A DNA stretch of 64,000 nt, from contig NZ_SHLX01000022.1 of assembly GCF_004764705.1 (NCBI RefSeq), positions 93,620 through 157,619 on the forward strand, in the 5' to 3' direction. The position numbers and the translations under genes were made by a program. Positions 8,709-17,500 of the stretch are shown here, piece after piece (the first letter of the stretch is position 1; each line of letters begins with the position of its first letter). Under the pieces are notes generated by a model, which was given only the letters and a program-made list of their open reading frames with translations, had not been told where the DNA came from and searched no databases. This DNA is from Paenibacillus cymbidii (GTDB lineage Bacteria; Bacillota; Bacilli; Paenibacillales; NBRC-103111).

Positions 8709-9608
8709 CTAAAAAATGCGGTAGCCGGCAAACCGGTATGCCAGCCCGTACGAGAAGGAAATGAGCACCAGCGACACGACCGCCTTGAACAGGCCAACCG
8801 CCGTAGCGACGCCAAATTCGAAATTGACGAGCCCTAGCCGATACACATACGTATCGAGAATGTCGCCGGTCGAATAAACCGATGGGCTGTACAAGTTGAA
8901 CACCTGGTCGAAGCCGGCGTTCAGCACGTTGCCGAGGCTCAGCGTCGCCATCAGCACGACGATCGGCACAACGCCGGGAAGCGTGACGTGCAGCGTCTGC
9001 TTCCAGCGGCTTGCCCCGTCAATGACCGCGGCCTCGTACAGCATCGGATTGATGCCCGTAAGCGCCGCCAAATAAACGATCGTGCCGAAGCCGAACTCCT
9101 TCCAGACGTCGGTCGTCACGAGGACGTACGGGAACCATTGCTCGTTGCCGAGAAAAAACGTCCGCTTCATTCCGAGGGCGGCTATCAAGTCATTGACGAT
9201 GCCGTAGTTTGGCGACAAGATGTCGATCAACACCCCGGACAGAATGACCCAGGACAAAAAGTGCGGCATATAAACGACGGTTTGCACGAATCGTTTGAAC
9301 AGCCGGCTGCGCAGCTCGTTGAGCAGCAGCGCCGTGACGATCGGCGCGGCAAGGCCGGCAACCATTTTCATGACGGCGATGAACACCGTGTTGTAAATGA
9401 CTTGCGTCGTATCGGGCAAGCTGTAAATGTAGCGGAAATTGTCGAATCCGATCCATTCCGAGCCGAACAGCCCTTTCGTCGGCAGAAACTTCTGAAAGGC
9501 GATGACGGCGCCGACCATCGGGCCGTAGGCGAAGACGAGGACGAACAGCAGCCCGGCCCATACCATCACATGAAGTTGCCCGTCTTTGAACATTCGTTTG
9601 TGCGGCAT
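8709..9608 (-). CDS. lplB: Carbohydrate ABC transporter permease (LplB type)
   Basis: This is the second membrane subunit of the sugar importer. From the ATG at 9608 it has 299 residues and about six transmembrane segments, with the EAA loop EAAVIDGASRWKQTLHVTLP near residue 190 and a C-terminus SYGLAYRFAGYRIF that is characteristic of LplB/YteP proteins. The start was chosen at 9608 because AAGGGAG lies eight bases upstream. The longer frame to 9716 would overlap the solute-binding-protein stop and adds a low-quality Arg/Ile stretch. It lies between the lipoprotein gene (stop 9713) and the LplC-like gene. The substrate is likely an oligosaccharide or saccharide derivative; it cannot be named from sequence. 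Confidence 0.93.
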   Translation of the reverse strand: MPHKRMFKDGQLHVMVWAGLLFVLVFAYGPMVGAVIAFQKFLPTKGLFGSEWIGFDNFRYIYSLPDTTQVIYNTVFIAVMKMVAGLAAPIVTALLLNELRSRLFKRFVQTVVYMPHFLSWVILSGVLIDILSPNYGIVNDLIAALGMKRTFFLGNEQWFPYVLVTTDVWKEFGFGTIVYLAALTGINPMLYEAAVIDGASRWKQTLHVTLPGVVPIVVLMATLSLGNVLNAGFDQVFNLYSPSVYSTGDILDTYVYRLGLVNFEFGVATAVGLFKAVVSLVLISFSYGLAYRFAGYRIF

Positions 9609-9712
9609 GCCCGTTCTCCCTTCGATGCGGATGCGAATGCAGATGCGGAAGCCGTCGCCGGCTTGCATGCCAAAGGATGGAGGATCGACCCCCATCCCTT
9701 GGCGAACCGGCG

Positions 9713-11458
9713 TCATTTATGCTGCTGGTACCACTCGTTGACTTCTTTGACAATCTGGTCGCCGCCTTGCTTCTTCCAGTCCGCCACGAATTGGTCGAAC
9801 GATTCGAGCGGCTGCTCGCCCATGATGATTTTGGTCAGCGTCTTGACTTCCAGGTCGCGCAGCGCGGGACCGTTCTTCTGCATTGTATCCGTCGGCGAGC
9901 CGAGGAATGCGTTCGTCATGAACGCGTTGTTTTTCTTGTACTGCGCCAGCAAGCCGTATGTGCTGCCGTCCGGCGTGCCGAACATTTTTTCCGTGGCCCA
10001 ATATTTCAGCTCGCCGCTGCGATAGGACTGGATGCTCTTGTAGTACTCCAGCGCCGTCGGGTTCAGCTTCGATGTATCCTTCGACTTCAGCGCTTCCTGT
10101 ACGGCGTAGTAGTCGTCCTGGTTCGTTTCGGCGTAACCGCCCTGAATCGGCGACAGCCCGAACGTCGCGATGTTTTCGTCGCCCGATTTGACGCTGTGGT
10201 ACTTCTCGTCGCGCGTTTCGCCGTAATTTTTCTCCAGAAAAAAGTTCAATATTTTGATCGCCGCTTCCGGATTTTTCGCCTTTTTGCTGACGACCGTAAA
10301 ACGGTTCGGCACGATCGAGTTGCTGAGCGTCTTGACCGGCGCGCCGTCGGCCGATACAAGCGGGAAGACGCCCCATTCGACGCTCGGATCTTTCGACTTC
10401 ATGTCGTTGAGCGGCCAACCCGGGTTCCAGAACTGCCCGAACGTCATGCCGACCTTGCCCGCCGTCGTCAGTTCGGCGCTCTTCTCGCCGCCGCCGACGC
10501 TGAATTCGGGATTGATCGCACCCGCCTTGAACAGCTCCTGCAGTTTGCCGAGCGCCGTCTTCACTTCCGGCTGAATATCGGCATATTCCAGCTTGCCGCC
10601 TTTATCGAGGAACACCAGGTTGAGCCCCGTCGAGTTCGGCCCGCCCGGATTGAACGGATAGGCATGGTACCCGTTGAAGAACCCGTCAAGCCCCGCCCAG
10701 CCGTTGAACAAATTGTAGTCGAGATTGAGGCCGAACGTATCCTTCTTGCCGTTGCCGTCGGGGTCATTGTTCGAAAATGCCTTGGCGATATTGATGACGT
10801 CGTCCATCGTTTTCGGCGGTTGCAGGTTCAGCTTCTGCAGCCAGTCGGTGCGGATGAAAATGTATTGCGCGTCGTCCCGCCCGCCGCCTCCGTTCGGAAG
10901 CGCCATCAACCTGCCTTTGACGGAAGACGCCGTCCGGGAAATGCCGCCGGATTCATTCAGCATTTTCTTCAGCAGATCGGAGCCGTATTTCTCGACCAGG
11001 TCGGTCAAGTCGGCGATTTGGCCGGCATCGATCAGCAGCTGCAGCTGCTGCAAATTGACCTCGAACACATCGGGCAAATCGCCGGACACCATCGAAACGT
11101 TCAGTTTCTTCGGATACTGCTGGTCGTCGACGATCCACAAGTTTTTCATTTCGATGCCGAGCTGGTTTTTCAGCTCGTTGGTATAGATGTTGTTGTCCCA
11201 GCTTTCCCCGGGAAGAAACTTCGAGCCGCTGTTGAACTTGCGCACGGTAGAAACCGTGATCGGCGGCGAATATTTGCCGAGCGGCCCGTCCGCCTTCGGC
11301 ACGGCCGATACGGCGCCGCTTGCCGAAGGCGTGGCGCTTGCGATCGCCGACGGCGAAGCCGATTGGTCCGATTCTTTGCTGCTGCTGCAGCCCGTTGCCG
11401 CCATCGCTGTCGCCAGCAGCGTCGTCAGCGCGGCACCCCCGATTTTTCGTTTGACCAT
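9713..11458 (-). CDS. lplA: Extracellular solute-binding lipoprotein of the sugar ABC transporter (LplA type)
   Basis: This is the surface lipoprotein that captures the substrate and delivers it to LplB/LplC. The 581-residue length is typical of the large LplA-like binding proteins. The signal peptide ends in a lipobox at about residues 21-24 (ATGC24), followed by a Ser/Ala/Pro-rich linker. The mature part has the binding-protein pattern including LVEKYGSDLLKKMLNES and LPNGGGGRDDAQYIFIRTDWL. The ATG at 11458 follows GGGAGGT. It is first in the operon lplA-lplB-lplC. A promoter-like sequence and a perfect CGTAACGTTACG palindrome lie just upstream. Confidence 0.94.
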   Translation of the reverse strand: MVKRKIGGAALTTLLATAMAATGCSSSKESDQSASPSAIASATPSASGAVSAVPKADGPLGKYSPPITVSTVRKFNSGSKFLPGESWDNNIYTNELKNQLGIEMKNLWIVDDQQYPKKLNVSMVSGDLPDVFEVNLQQLQLLIDAGQIADLTDLVEKYGSDLLKKMLNESGGISRTASSVKGRLMALPNGGGGRDDAQYIFIRTDWLQKLNLQPPKTMDDVINIAKAFSNNDPDGNGKKDTFGLNLDYNLFNGWAGLDGFFNGYHAYPFNPGGPNSTGLNLVFLDKGGKLEYADIQPEVKTALGKLQELFKAGAINPEFSVGGGEKSAELTTAGKVGMTFGQFWNPGWPLNDMKSKDPSVEWGVFPLVSADGAPVKTLSNSIVPNRFTVVSKKAKNPEAAIKILNFFLEKNYGETRDEKYHSVKSGDENIATFGLSPIQGGYAETNQDDYYAVQEALKSKDTSKLNPTALEYYKSIQSYRSGELKYWATEKMFGTPDGSTYGLLAQYKKNNAFMTNAFLGSPTDTMQKNGPALRDLEVKTLTKIIMGEQPLESFDQFVADWKKQGGDQIVKEVNEWYQQHK

Positions 11459-11481
11459 TCCCGCTTACCTCCCTCATTTTC

Positions 11482-11493
11482 CGTAACGTTACG
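11482..11493. promoter_or_regulatory. Perfect palindrome CGTAACGTTACG, candidate operator of lplABC
   Basis: A 12-base perfect palindrome lies 24 bases before the lplA start and just downstream of a putative -10 box. Its position suits a repressor or activator of the sugar-import operon. The regulator is unknown. Confidence 0.5.
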
Positions 11494-11498
11494 TTTTT

Positions 11499-11528
11499 AT
11501 TATGCGGACTGAGCATGTTTCCTGTAAA
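11499..11528 (-). promoter_or_regulatory. Putative sigma-A promoter of lplABC
   Basis: TTTACA (11523-11528) and CATAAT (11499-11504) on the minus strand, 18 bases apart. Confidence 0.5.
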
Positions 11529-11730
11529 TGTCAATCTCATGTCATCGATTGCTCTGTTTTGGCTTCTTTGACCGGCTGTACCGGGACAAACGCATTCCAC
11601 TACTCGTCCATAGGAACCAGCGATTTCCTGACTGGCATAAGAATCATCGGCGCAATCGGGACTTGCGGTTCCGGCAGCATTAAGCTTCGGGGCGGATAAA
11701 ATCGGTTGAATTTTTGGACAATTCGCACTA

Positions 11731-11760
11731 TTGTCGCCCGATTCCGTTAAAATGTATACT
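11731..11760 (+). promoter_or_regulatory. Putative promoter of the radical SAM operon
   Basis: TTGTCG (11731-11736) and TATACT (11755-11760), 18 bases apart, 44 bases before the GTG start. Confidence 0.5.
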
Positions 11761-11804
11761 CGGCTTGTATCGCGGCTCCACCCCAAGCAGAGAGGAGGAA
11801 TATC

Positions 11805-12791
11805 GTGCAAACGTCCGTAAACGGACACGTCCGGATTCACGATCTGGTGTTCAGCCTTACGCGCCAATGCAACGCATTTTGCGATTTTTGCTGCAACGAC
11901 GACGGACCGGACAAGCGCGGGGCGATCGATCCCGAAGCCGCCAGGCAGTGGATCGACGATTTTGCCGCTTATGTGCCGTATTGCCGGACCGCCGGCTTCA
12001 CGGGCGGCGAAGTGTTTCTGCGCTACGACGAAATGGAGCAGATTCATCGGCATTTGTACGCATACGGCTTCCAAACGTCGATTACGAGCAACGGCTTCTG
12101 GGGCAAGAGTCCCGAACTCGCGCGCAAGCGGCTGAAGCGGCTGCAGGCGCTCGGTCTGACGGAAATCGCCATCTCCATCGACCCGAGCCACATCGCCTGG
12201 GTCCCGCTGGCCCAGTCGACCGCCGCCGTCAAGATCGCGCTCGAGCTAGGCCTGACGGTAGCCGTCACCAGCCATTTCAAAAGCAAGGAAGGCACGGCCA
12301 AAGATTATTTCGAACCGGATCTGCATCCGCACATTATTTGGGACGAAAGTCATTACGTGCTTCCCGTCGGACGGGCCAAACATCTGCCGCGGTCGAGCTT
12401 CTCCGCCGACCGGACGGAAGGCCCGCTGTTATGCCCGCGCGTGCAGGTCGTCATCCAGCCGAACGGCGACGTCGACCCTTGCTGTTCGGTTTGCCTGGAC
12501 GACGGCGTGTTCGTTGTCGGCAACTTGTACCGGCAGACGATGCCGGAAGTGTTGGTGGGCATGCTGGGCGACATGTATTTGAAAACGATCACGCATCGCG
12601 GCCTGGACGAGCTGGAACGCATCGTTCGGCGGTATCACGGCGAATACGCGCTGCCGGAGCGGCAATATTCGGTCTGTTTCATGTGCAACGCGCTTCGTCA
12701 GGCGGACAACTTCTGGATGGTGGAGGACGCCATGCGGCAATACGGCCTGGAGCTGATCCGGGAAAATATGCAAAAGGAGTTGGTCTCATGA
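11805..12791 (+). CDS. Radical SAM protein with SPASM/twitch-like auxiliary cluster region
   Basis: This enzyme is predicted to cleave S-adenosylmethionine at a [4Fe-4S] cluster and start radical chemistry. The 328 residues include the CX3CX2C signature (C22, C26, C29), a GGE motif at 68-70 (FTGGEV) and a barrel-like ITSNGF..TEIAISIDPSH pattern. The C-terminal half has additional cysteines C210, C226, C227, C230, C291 and C294 (CPRV, DPCCSVC, CFMC). This fits a SPASM or twitch auxiliary-cluster domain as found in peptide-modifying enzymes. The GTG start at 11805 has AGGAGG six bases upstream. Its stop overlaps the start of the next gene (ATGA), so the two products are probably made in a fixed ratio. 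No substrate is known; I do not recognise a named family. Confidence 0.9.
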   Translation: MQTSVNGHVRIHDLVFSLTRQCNAFCDFCCNDDGPDKRGAIDPEAARQWIDDFAAYVPYCRTAGFTGGEVFLRYDEMEQIHRHLYAYGFQTSITSNGFWGKSPELARKRLKRLQALGLTEIAISIDPSHIAWVPLAQSTAAVKIALELGLTVAVTSHFKSKEGTAKDYFEPDLHPHIIWDESHYVLPVGRAKHLPRSSFSADRTEGPLLCPRVQVVIQPNGDVDPCCSVCLDDGVFVVGNLYRQTMPEVLVGMLGDMYLKTITHRGLDELERIVRRYHGEYALPERQYSVCFMCNALRQADNFWMVEDAMRQYGLELIRENMQKELVS

Positions 12792-13159
12792 GTGTCGATC
12801 AGAAGAAGGAAATGGAAACGCTCGCGAAGCTGCTGGAGGAAAATCCGAAGCTGATGCAGGCGGCGCTGTCGGGCATGCAGGAGTCGCTGGGCAAGGAGCT
12901 GAAGGCGAGCGGGCTCGACCATAAAGTAAGCCCGGCTGCGCTCGCGCGGATCGGGCAAATGAATCCGGTCGAAGGCGGCAATCCCGTGGCCGACGACTAT
13001 GTCGCTTCGGCCGTAAGCAGCGTGCTGCATGTCGTCAAAGTCGGCGTGGCCGATCTGGTCAATGACCTCGACCGGATATCGACGCTGAATACCAAGGTGA
13101 CGAGCCAGGTCAGCAAGCTGAAGCTCGGCAACGTCATCAATACAAGGATCCACGAATAG
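12788..13159 (+). CDS. Small Cys-free protein coupled to the radical SAM enzyme (unknown)
   Basis: A 123-residue protein I do not recognise. It begins MSVDQKKEMETLAKLLEENP with AAAGGAG eight bases upstream, overlapping the radical SAM stop by four bases. It has no cysteine and no tryptophan. The N-terminal half is an amphipathic Lys/Glu/Leu-rich helix. The middle (ADDYVASAVSSVLHVVKVGV) is moderately hydrophobic, and the tail (VSKLKLGNVINTRIHE) is polar and basic. The strict coupling suggests either a substrate (a ribosomal peptide precursor with a helical leader) or a partner protein of the enzyme. Precursors more often lie upstream of the enzyme and are shorter, so a partner role is equally possible. 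A hairpin follows the stop. Confidence 0.85.
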   Translation: MSVDQKKEMETLAKLLEENPKLMQAALSGMQESLGKELKASGLDHKVSPAALARIGQMNPVEGGNPVADDYVASAVSSVLHVVKVGVADLVNDLDRISTLNTKVTSQVSKLKLGNVINTRIHE

Positions 13160-13173
13160 CGCGCGGCAACCGA

Positions 13174-13217
13174 ACAACCGCCGGCCTGCACTTGAACGAG
13201 TGCGGTCCGGCGGTTGT
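13174..13217. terminator. Hairpin between convergent radical SAM operon and melA
   Basis: ACAACCGCCGG...GTGC pairs with GCAC...CCGGCGGTTGT around a short TTGAACGA loop, giving a stem of about 16-17 bp. There is no long T-run on either strand. It may serve both converging transcripts. Confidence 0.6.
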
Positions 13218-13232
13218 GTCTTGAAGGAGCGA

Positions 13233-14531
13233 TCAGTTAAACTTCGGCAGCCAGTCGCCGTGCGCTTCGATCAGATCGTCGCACAGCGCGACAATGTCGT
13301 CGATCGACAGCTCGGCTGCGGTATGCGGATCGAGCAAGGCGGCATGGTAAATATGTTCCTTCTTCCGCGTCATGGCCGCTTCGATCGTCAGCAATTGCGT
13401 GTTGATGTTCGTGCGGTTAAGCGCGGCCAGCTGCGGCGGCAGGTCGCCGACATACGTTGGCGTAATGCCGTTGCGGTCGACCAGGCAAGGCACTTCGACG
13501 CACGCTTCCTTCGGCAGGTTCGTAATCAGCCCGGTGTTCATGACGTTGCCGCCGATCTTGAACGGGTTGTTCGTCTCCATCGCTTCCATCATGTACGACG
13601 CGTACTCGTGCGAACGAACGTGGGTCAGGTTGCGGTCGTTCACCAGCTCCTCGCGCATCGTCTTCCAGCGTTCGATCTGATTGACGCAGCGGCGCGGGTA
13701 TTCGTCGAGCGGAATGTTGAAGCGTTCGATCAGCTCCGGATAATTGCGCTTGATGAAATACGGATGGTATTCGGCATTATGCTCGGACGATTCCGTCACA
13801 TAGTAGCCGAACCTCAGCATCAGCTCGTAGCGCACCATGTCATTGTGCTTTTCTTTTTGCTTCTCGGCGGCGCGGCGCTTAATTTCCGGATACAGGTCGA
13901 CGCCGTCCTTGGACACTTCAAGCAGCCACGCCATATGGTTGATGCCGGCGATCTTCGCTTTGACTCCCTCGGTGTCGAGGCCGAGGTGCTTGAACATGTG
14001 CGGTACGCACACTTGCACGCTGTGGCACAAGCCGACCGTCTGGATGCCGCCATGCGTGTTCATCACGTTCGTCAGCACGGCCATCGGGTTCGTGTAGTTG
14101 AAGAACCAGGCGTCCGGGCAAACCTCGCGCATGTCTTTGGCGAAGTCGAGCATGACCGGAATCGTGCGCAGGTTGCGGAAAATGCCGCCGATGCCAAGCG
14201 TATCGGCGATCGTCTGGCGCAGGCCGTATTTCTTCGGAATTTCGAAGTCCGTGATCGTACAAGGATCGTAGCCGCCGACCTGGATCGCGTTGACGACGTA
14301 TTTGGCGCCGCGCAGCGCTTCCTTGCGGTCGCTGTACGCTTTGACGACGCAAGTGCTGTTCGCCGTTTTCTTCAAATTGTTCAGCATGTTCTCCGAATCT
14401 TGCAGCCGCTGCGCGTCGATATCGAACAGCGCCAGCTCGAAGCCTTGCAGCGCCGGCGTGTTCATCACGTCGCCGAGCACATTTTTGGCGAAGACGGTGC
14501 TGCCTGCGCCGAGGAACGTAATTTTGGACAT
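13233..14531 (-). CDS. melA: Alpha-galactosidase / 6-phospho-alpha-glycosidase, GH4 family
   Basis: GH4 enzymes hydrolyse alpha-glycosides by an NAD+- and Mn2+-dependent redox mechanism in the cytoplasm. From the ATG at 14531 the protein has 432 residues. It starts with a Rossmann NAD-binding motif (ITFLGAGSTVFAKNVLGD). The metal-binding C169-H170-S171 motif (GLCHSVQ) and NYTNPM at 145-150 are the features of the MelA-like branch. AGGAGG lies eight bases before this ATG; the longer frame to 14606 adds an unlikely leader. A divergent AraC regulator starts 265 bases away, and the LplABC importer lies 2 kb off, so an alpha-galactoside route is a reasonable inference. Phospho-glycoside specificity cannot be excluded. 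Confidence 0.92.
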   Translation of the reverse strand: MSKITFLGAGSTVFAKNVLGDVMNTPALQGFELALFDIDAQRLQDSENMLNNLKKTANSTCVVKAYSDRKEALRGAKYVVNAIQVGGYDPCTITDFEIPKKYGLRQTIADTLGIGGIFRNLRTIPVMLDFAKDMREVCPDAWFFNYTNPMAVLTNVMNTHGGIQTVGLCHSVQVCVPHMFKHLGLDTEGVKAKIAGINHMAWLLEVSKDGVDLYPEIKRRAAEKQKEKHNDMVRYELMLRFGYYVTESSEHNAEYHPYFIKRNYPELIERFNIPLDEYPRRCVNQIERWKTMREELVNDRNLTHVRSHEYASYMMEAMETNNPFKIGGNVMNTGLITNLPKEACVEVPCLVDRNGITPTYVGDLPPQLAALNRTNINTQLLTIEAAMTRKKEHIYHAALLDPHTAAELSIDDIVALCDDLIEAHGDWLPKFN

Positions 14532-14795
14532 GGGGAAATCCTCCTGTTGGTTCAGATCGTCCGCTTGTGGCGGTACGCGCCGGATCGGCGGCGTATCCGC
14601 TTCCAACCCGGCTCACATACTTCTGAATATAAGACGAGATGAACCGTTTCGCCATGGAAGGATGCGATATGTTTATGGACATTTGTAGTTTCCGCTTGCA
14701 AAAAGGAGCCGTTATCCGCATGATGGAGAGTAGACAGCGGCCGGCTTGACCGGACGGAGGAATGCCGCCGCACTTTTCATCCGCGGGAGGATGCC

Positions 14796-15656
14796 ATGCT
14801 GCAGCCTTTTCACCACAATACGATCAATCCGTATCCCGGCAAAGGGGAAATCGTCGTCCTGTTCGCCGGCCATTCGCAAACCGAACCGGAACACAAGGTC
14901 GGTCCCCAGGTGCGCGACTATCATCTCGTCCATTACGTCGTGTCCGGCACGGGCACGTTCCGCTGCCGCGGCCGCGAATATGCGCTGACAACCGGCGACA
15001 GCTTCTTCATCGCGCCAAGCGAGCTGGTGAGCTACGCTTCGGATGCCGCTGCGCCGTGGCAGTACCGCTGGGTGGCGTTCAAGGGCACGCAGGCGGACGA
15101 ATTGCTCGCCCGGCTCGGCATCGGCCCGCACCAGCCGGTTGCGTCGACCGCCGGCCGCCTCGTGCCGCTGCTGTTCCACCGGATCGAACGGGCGCTGCAT
15201 GACGCCGATCCGAGCTGCGACATGCGGGCAAACGGCAATATGCGGCTTCTGTTCGCCGAATGGATGAAGGCTTCCGGTACGAAAACCGCGCGCAAACAGG
15301 AGCCCGATTCGGAAATCGACCGCCAGGTCGAGCAGGCGATCCGTTGGCTGACGCTGCAGTACCCGGAACCGATTTCGATCGAGCAGATGGCGGGGGCGCT
15401 CGGTTACCACCGCACCTACTTGTCCAAAATGTTCAAGCAGCACACCGGCATGTCGCCGATGAACTTCCTGCTGAAGCTGCGCATGGAGCGGGCGCGAACG
15501 CTGCTGATGGAACCGCTGACGATCGAGCAGGTCGCTTCCTCCGTCGGCTTTGCGGATTCGCTTTATTTCTCCAAGCAATTTCGCAAGTGGTATGGCTTGT
15601 CCCCGTCGGAATACCGTCATGACACCCATCACCGGGAGCGGTTCGATTGTCCGTAG
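14796..15656 (+). CDS. AraC family regulator divergent from melA
   Basis: This is a cytoplasmic sugar-responsive transcription factor of the AraC type. The 286 residues have an N-terminal cupin-like effector domain (about 1-140, with YHLVHYVVSGTGTF and TGDSFFIAPSE). A C-terminal double helix-turn-helix (about 185-280) carries ISIEQMAGALGYHRTYLSKMFK and VASSVGFADSLYFSKQFRKWYG. The ATG at 14796 follows GGGAGG by five bases. Divergent placement next to melA suggests that it activates the alpha-galactosidase gene. No operator was resolved in the 14532-14795 intergenic stretch. Confidence 0.93.
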   Translation: MLQPFHHNTINPYPGKGEIVVLFAGHSQTEPEHKVGPQVRDYHLVHYVVSGTGTFRCRGREYALTTGDSFFIAPSELVSYASDAAAPWQYRWVAFKGTQADELLARLGIGPHQPVASTAGRLVPLLFHRIERALHDADPSCDMRANGNMRLLFAEWMKASGTKTARKQEPDSEIDRQVEQAIRWLTLQYPEPISIEQMAGALGYHRTYLSKMFKQHTGMSPMNFLLKLRMERARTLLMEPLTIEQVASSVGFADSLYFSKQFRKWYGLSPSEYRHDTHHRERFDCP

Positions 15657-15807
15657 CCCGGCGTCTCGGCTTCCGCTTCGCCACCTCGCAGCGGCATTGT
15701 CGACAATACTCGAAACATGTTGGAATATATTGGATCGCCCCTATGCAACCTTTTCCGGTTTTATACGTTAATAAAGGTAATGCGATTTCATCAAGGAGAC
15801 CGGATGA

Positions 15808-16989
15808 ATGCCTGAACCGACCGCTTCCCGCCCCCTGTCCGCCCAATCGCCGACGCTTTCGCGCGCGAACAAACAATCCAAGGCCGCGCGCAAGCCGCGT
15901 TCGTTCTGGCGGCTGATCCGCAATTTGACGCTGAGCGGCATGGCCGTATTCAGCGTATTTGCCATTTGGTTTTTCTTTACGCCCTCAGGCACCCGCATCC
16001 GCAACATCATGGCGGACACGGTCATCGCCACCCAGCACCGGGAATGGGCCAAATATTTGATCGGCAAACGCGAGCTGGATAACAGGGTCGCCGCCTACTG
16101 GTCGCGGTTCGACGAATATGCCGCCAAACCGATCACCGAAACCGCCGTCATCCCTACCGCAACACCTCCGGCCATGAACGCCGGATCGGCAGCAGGCGGA
16201 TCGCATGCGACGCCGACGCCAACCCCGAGGCCGCTTACGACGATCGAGCCCGTGGAAGGCAAAGGCTTCAAAGGGTATATCCTGTCCATCTCCGATCCGA
16301 AAAAGCTTCGCATCGCCGTCCCCGCCGTTTACGGCAAAGGGGAGAAAGTGACCAGCATGGTGAAGCGGACCGGCGCCATCGCCGGCGTCAATGCCGGCGG
16401 CTTCGTCGACCCGGAATGGAAGGGCAACGGCTTCCAGCCGACAGGCATCGTGATGTCCGGAGGCAAACTGTTTTATAACGACGCCGGCATGGATACGAAA
16501 AATCATGTCGTCGGCATCGACAAGGAAGGCCATATGATCGCCGGCAAATATTCGCCGAACGAGCTGCTGAAGATGGGCATGAGCGAAGCGGTAACGTTTG
16601 CGCCGCGGTTCATCGTCAACGGCGAAGGCCAAATCAAGAGCGAGGCCGACGGTTGGGGCATCGCCCCGCGCACCTGCATGGCGCAGAAGGCGGACGGCAC
16701 GATCATGTTCGCGATCATCGACGGCCGGCAAACGCACAGCATCGGCGCCACGCTGTACGACGTGCAGAAGCTGTTTCTCGAACGCGGCGCGATTATCGCC
16801 GCCAATCTTGACGGCGGCTCCTCCACGGTGCTGGTGAAAGGCAACGAAATCGTCAACAAACCGTCGAGCGAATACGGCGAACGCTTCCTCCCGACGGCAT
16901 GGCTCGTATTCGACAACCCGCAGACGGCGCCAATCCGCAACGTATGGGAAGGCGTCGACATCCATCAGATCGATCCGTCCAAGTGGTAG
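15808..16989 (+). CDS. Phosphodiester glycosidase family (NAGPA-domain) membrane-anchored protein
   Basis: NAGPA-domain (DUF2233) proteins are phosphodiester glycosidases related to the mammalian uncovering enzyme; bacterial members sit near exopolysaccharide or wall genes. The 393 residues begin with a basic stretch and one transmembrane helix (about 34-55), so the enzyme part is outside. A Thr/Pro-rich linker (about 112-140) leads into the domain. Features seen include GVNAGGFVDPEWKGNG, RTCMAQKADGTIMFAIIDGR and the conserved NLDGGSSTVLVKG. AAGGAG precedes the ATG at 15808. It stands alone between the AraC gene and a convergent ytxH-like gene, with a strong terminator after it. Confidence 0.9.
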   Translation: MPEPTASRPLSAQSPTLSRANKQSKAARKPRSFWRLIRNLTLSGMAVFSVFAIWFFFTPSGTRIRNIMADTVIATQHREWAKYLIGKRELDNRVAAYWSRFDEYAAKPITETAVIPTATPPAMNAGSAAGGSHATPTPTPRPLTTIEPVEGKGFKGYILSISDPKKLRIAVPAVYGKGEKVTSMVKRTGAIAGVNAGGFVDPEWKGNGFQPTGIVMSGGKLFYNDAGMDTKNHVVGIDKEGHMIAGKYSPNELLKMGMSEAVTFAPRFIVNGEGQIKSEADGWGIAPRTCMAQKADGTIMFAIIDGRQTHSIGATLYDVQKLFLERGAIIAANLDGGSSTVLVKGNEIVNKPSSEYGERFLPTAWLVFDNPQTAPIRNVWEGVDIHQIDPSKW

Positions 16990-17000
16990 AGCCGAAACGA

Positions 17001-17047
17001 GCGGCTGCCGCCTCCGATAGTGGGAAGCGGCAGCCGCTGCTGTTTTT
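17001..17047 (+). terminator. Intrinsic terminator after the NAGPA gene
   Basis: GCGGCTGCCGC (17001-17011) and GCGGCAGCCGC (17027-17037) form an 11-bp perfect stem followed by TGCTGTTTTT. Confidence 0.85.
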
Positions 17048-17444
17048 AATGACTGGACACCGTTTCGCCGTCTTCGTCCGAAGCCGCTTCGATATCTTCC
17101 GCAAGCAGCGACGCGTCGTCGCCGAGCAGCGCCGCACCGTTCAGATGCGCCGGTTCCGCTTCCGTTTCCTCCTGCAGTTCCTCCTCTTTGCCGCCGCGCC
17201 ACGATTTGATTTTGCCTACCCAATCGCTCGTTTGCGCCCCGACCTGCTTGGCGACCTGCTGCGTCTTGTCGCTCACTTGACCTGCCAGCTGCTGCGTTTT
17301 GTCGGCAGCTGCCCTTACTTGCTCCGCGATGTCGCCGCGCAATTCCTTGCCCGATTTCGGCGCGAACAGCAGCGCCGTGATCGCTCCTACCGCACTGCCG
17401 ATGACGGCGCCTACCAGCAAATCTTTTCCGTTTCTTTTTGCCAT
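17046..17444 (-). CDS. ytxH: YtxH domain-containing protein
   Basis: YtxH-like proteins are small membrane-associated, often sigma-B-linked stress proteins of unknown biochemical role. From the ATG at 17444 there are 132 residues. A glycine-rich hydrophobic segment (LLVGAVIGSAVGAITALLFAP, about 8-28) is followed by the typical SGKELRGDI motif. Next come a heptad-like DKTQQLAGQVSDKTQQ helix and a very acidic tail. A GTG three codons earlier (17453) is too close to AAGGAG. It follows a DUF948/YtxG-like gene on the same strand, as in the ytxGH operon of Bacillus subtilis. Confidence 0.88.
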   Translation of the reverse strand: MAKRNGKDLLVGAVIGSAVGAITALLFAPKSGKELRGDIAEQVRAAADKTQQLAGQVSDKTQQVAKQVGAQTSDWVGKIKSWRGGKEEELQEETEAEPAHLNGAALLGDDASLLAEDIEAASDEDGETVSSH

Positions 17445-17500
17445 CTGTTCCACAACTCCTTCGGTTTGATAATGGGTCAGGGGTCAGGTGTCTAGTGTGT

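Noticed and set aside
15808..16989. Capsule or exopolysaccharide operon
   Set aside because: The NAGPA-domain gene stands alone between unrelated genes and a terminator.
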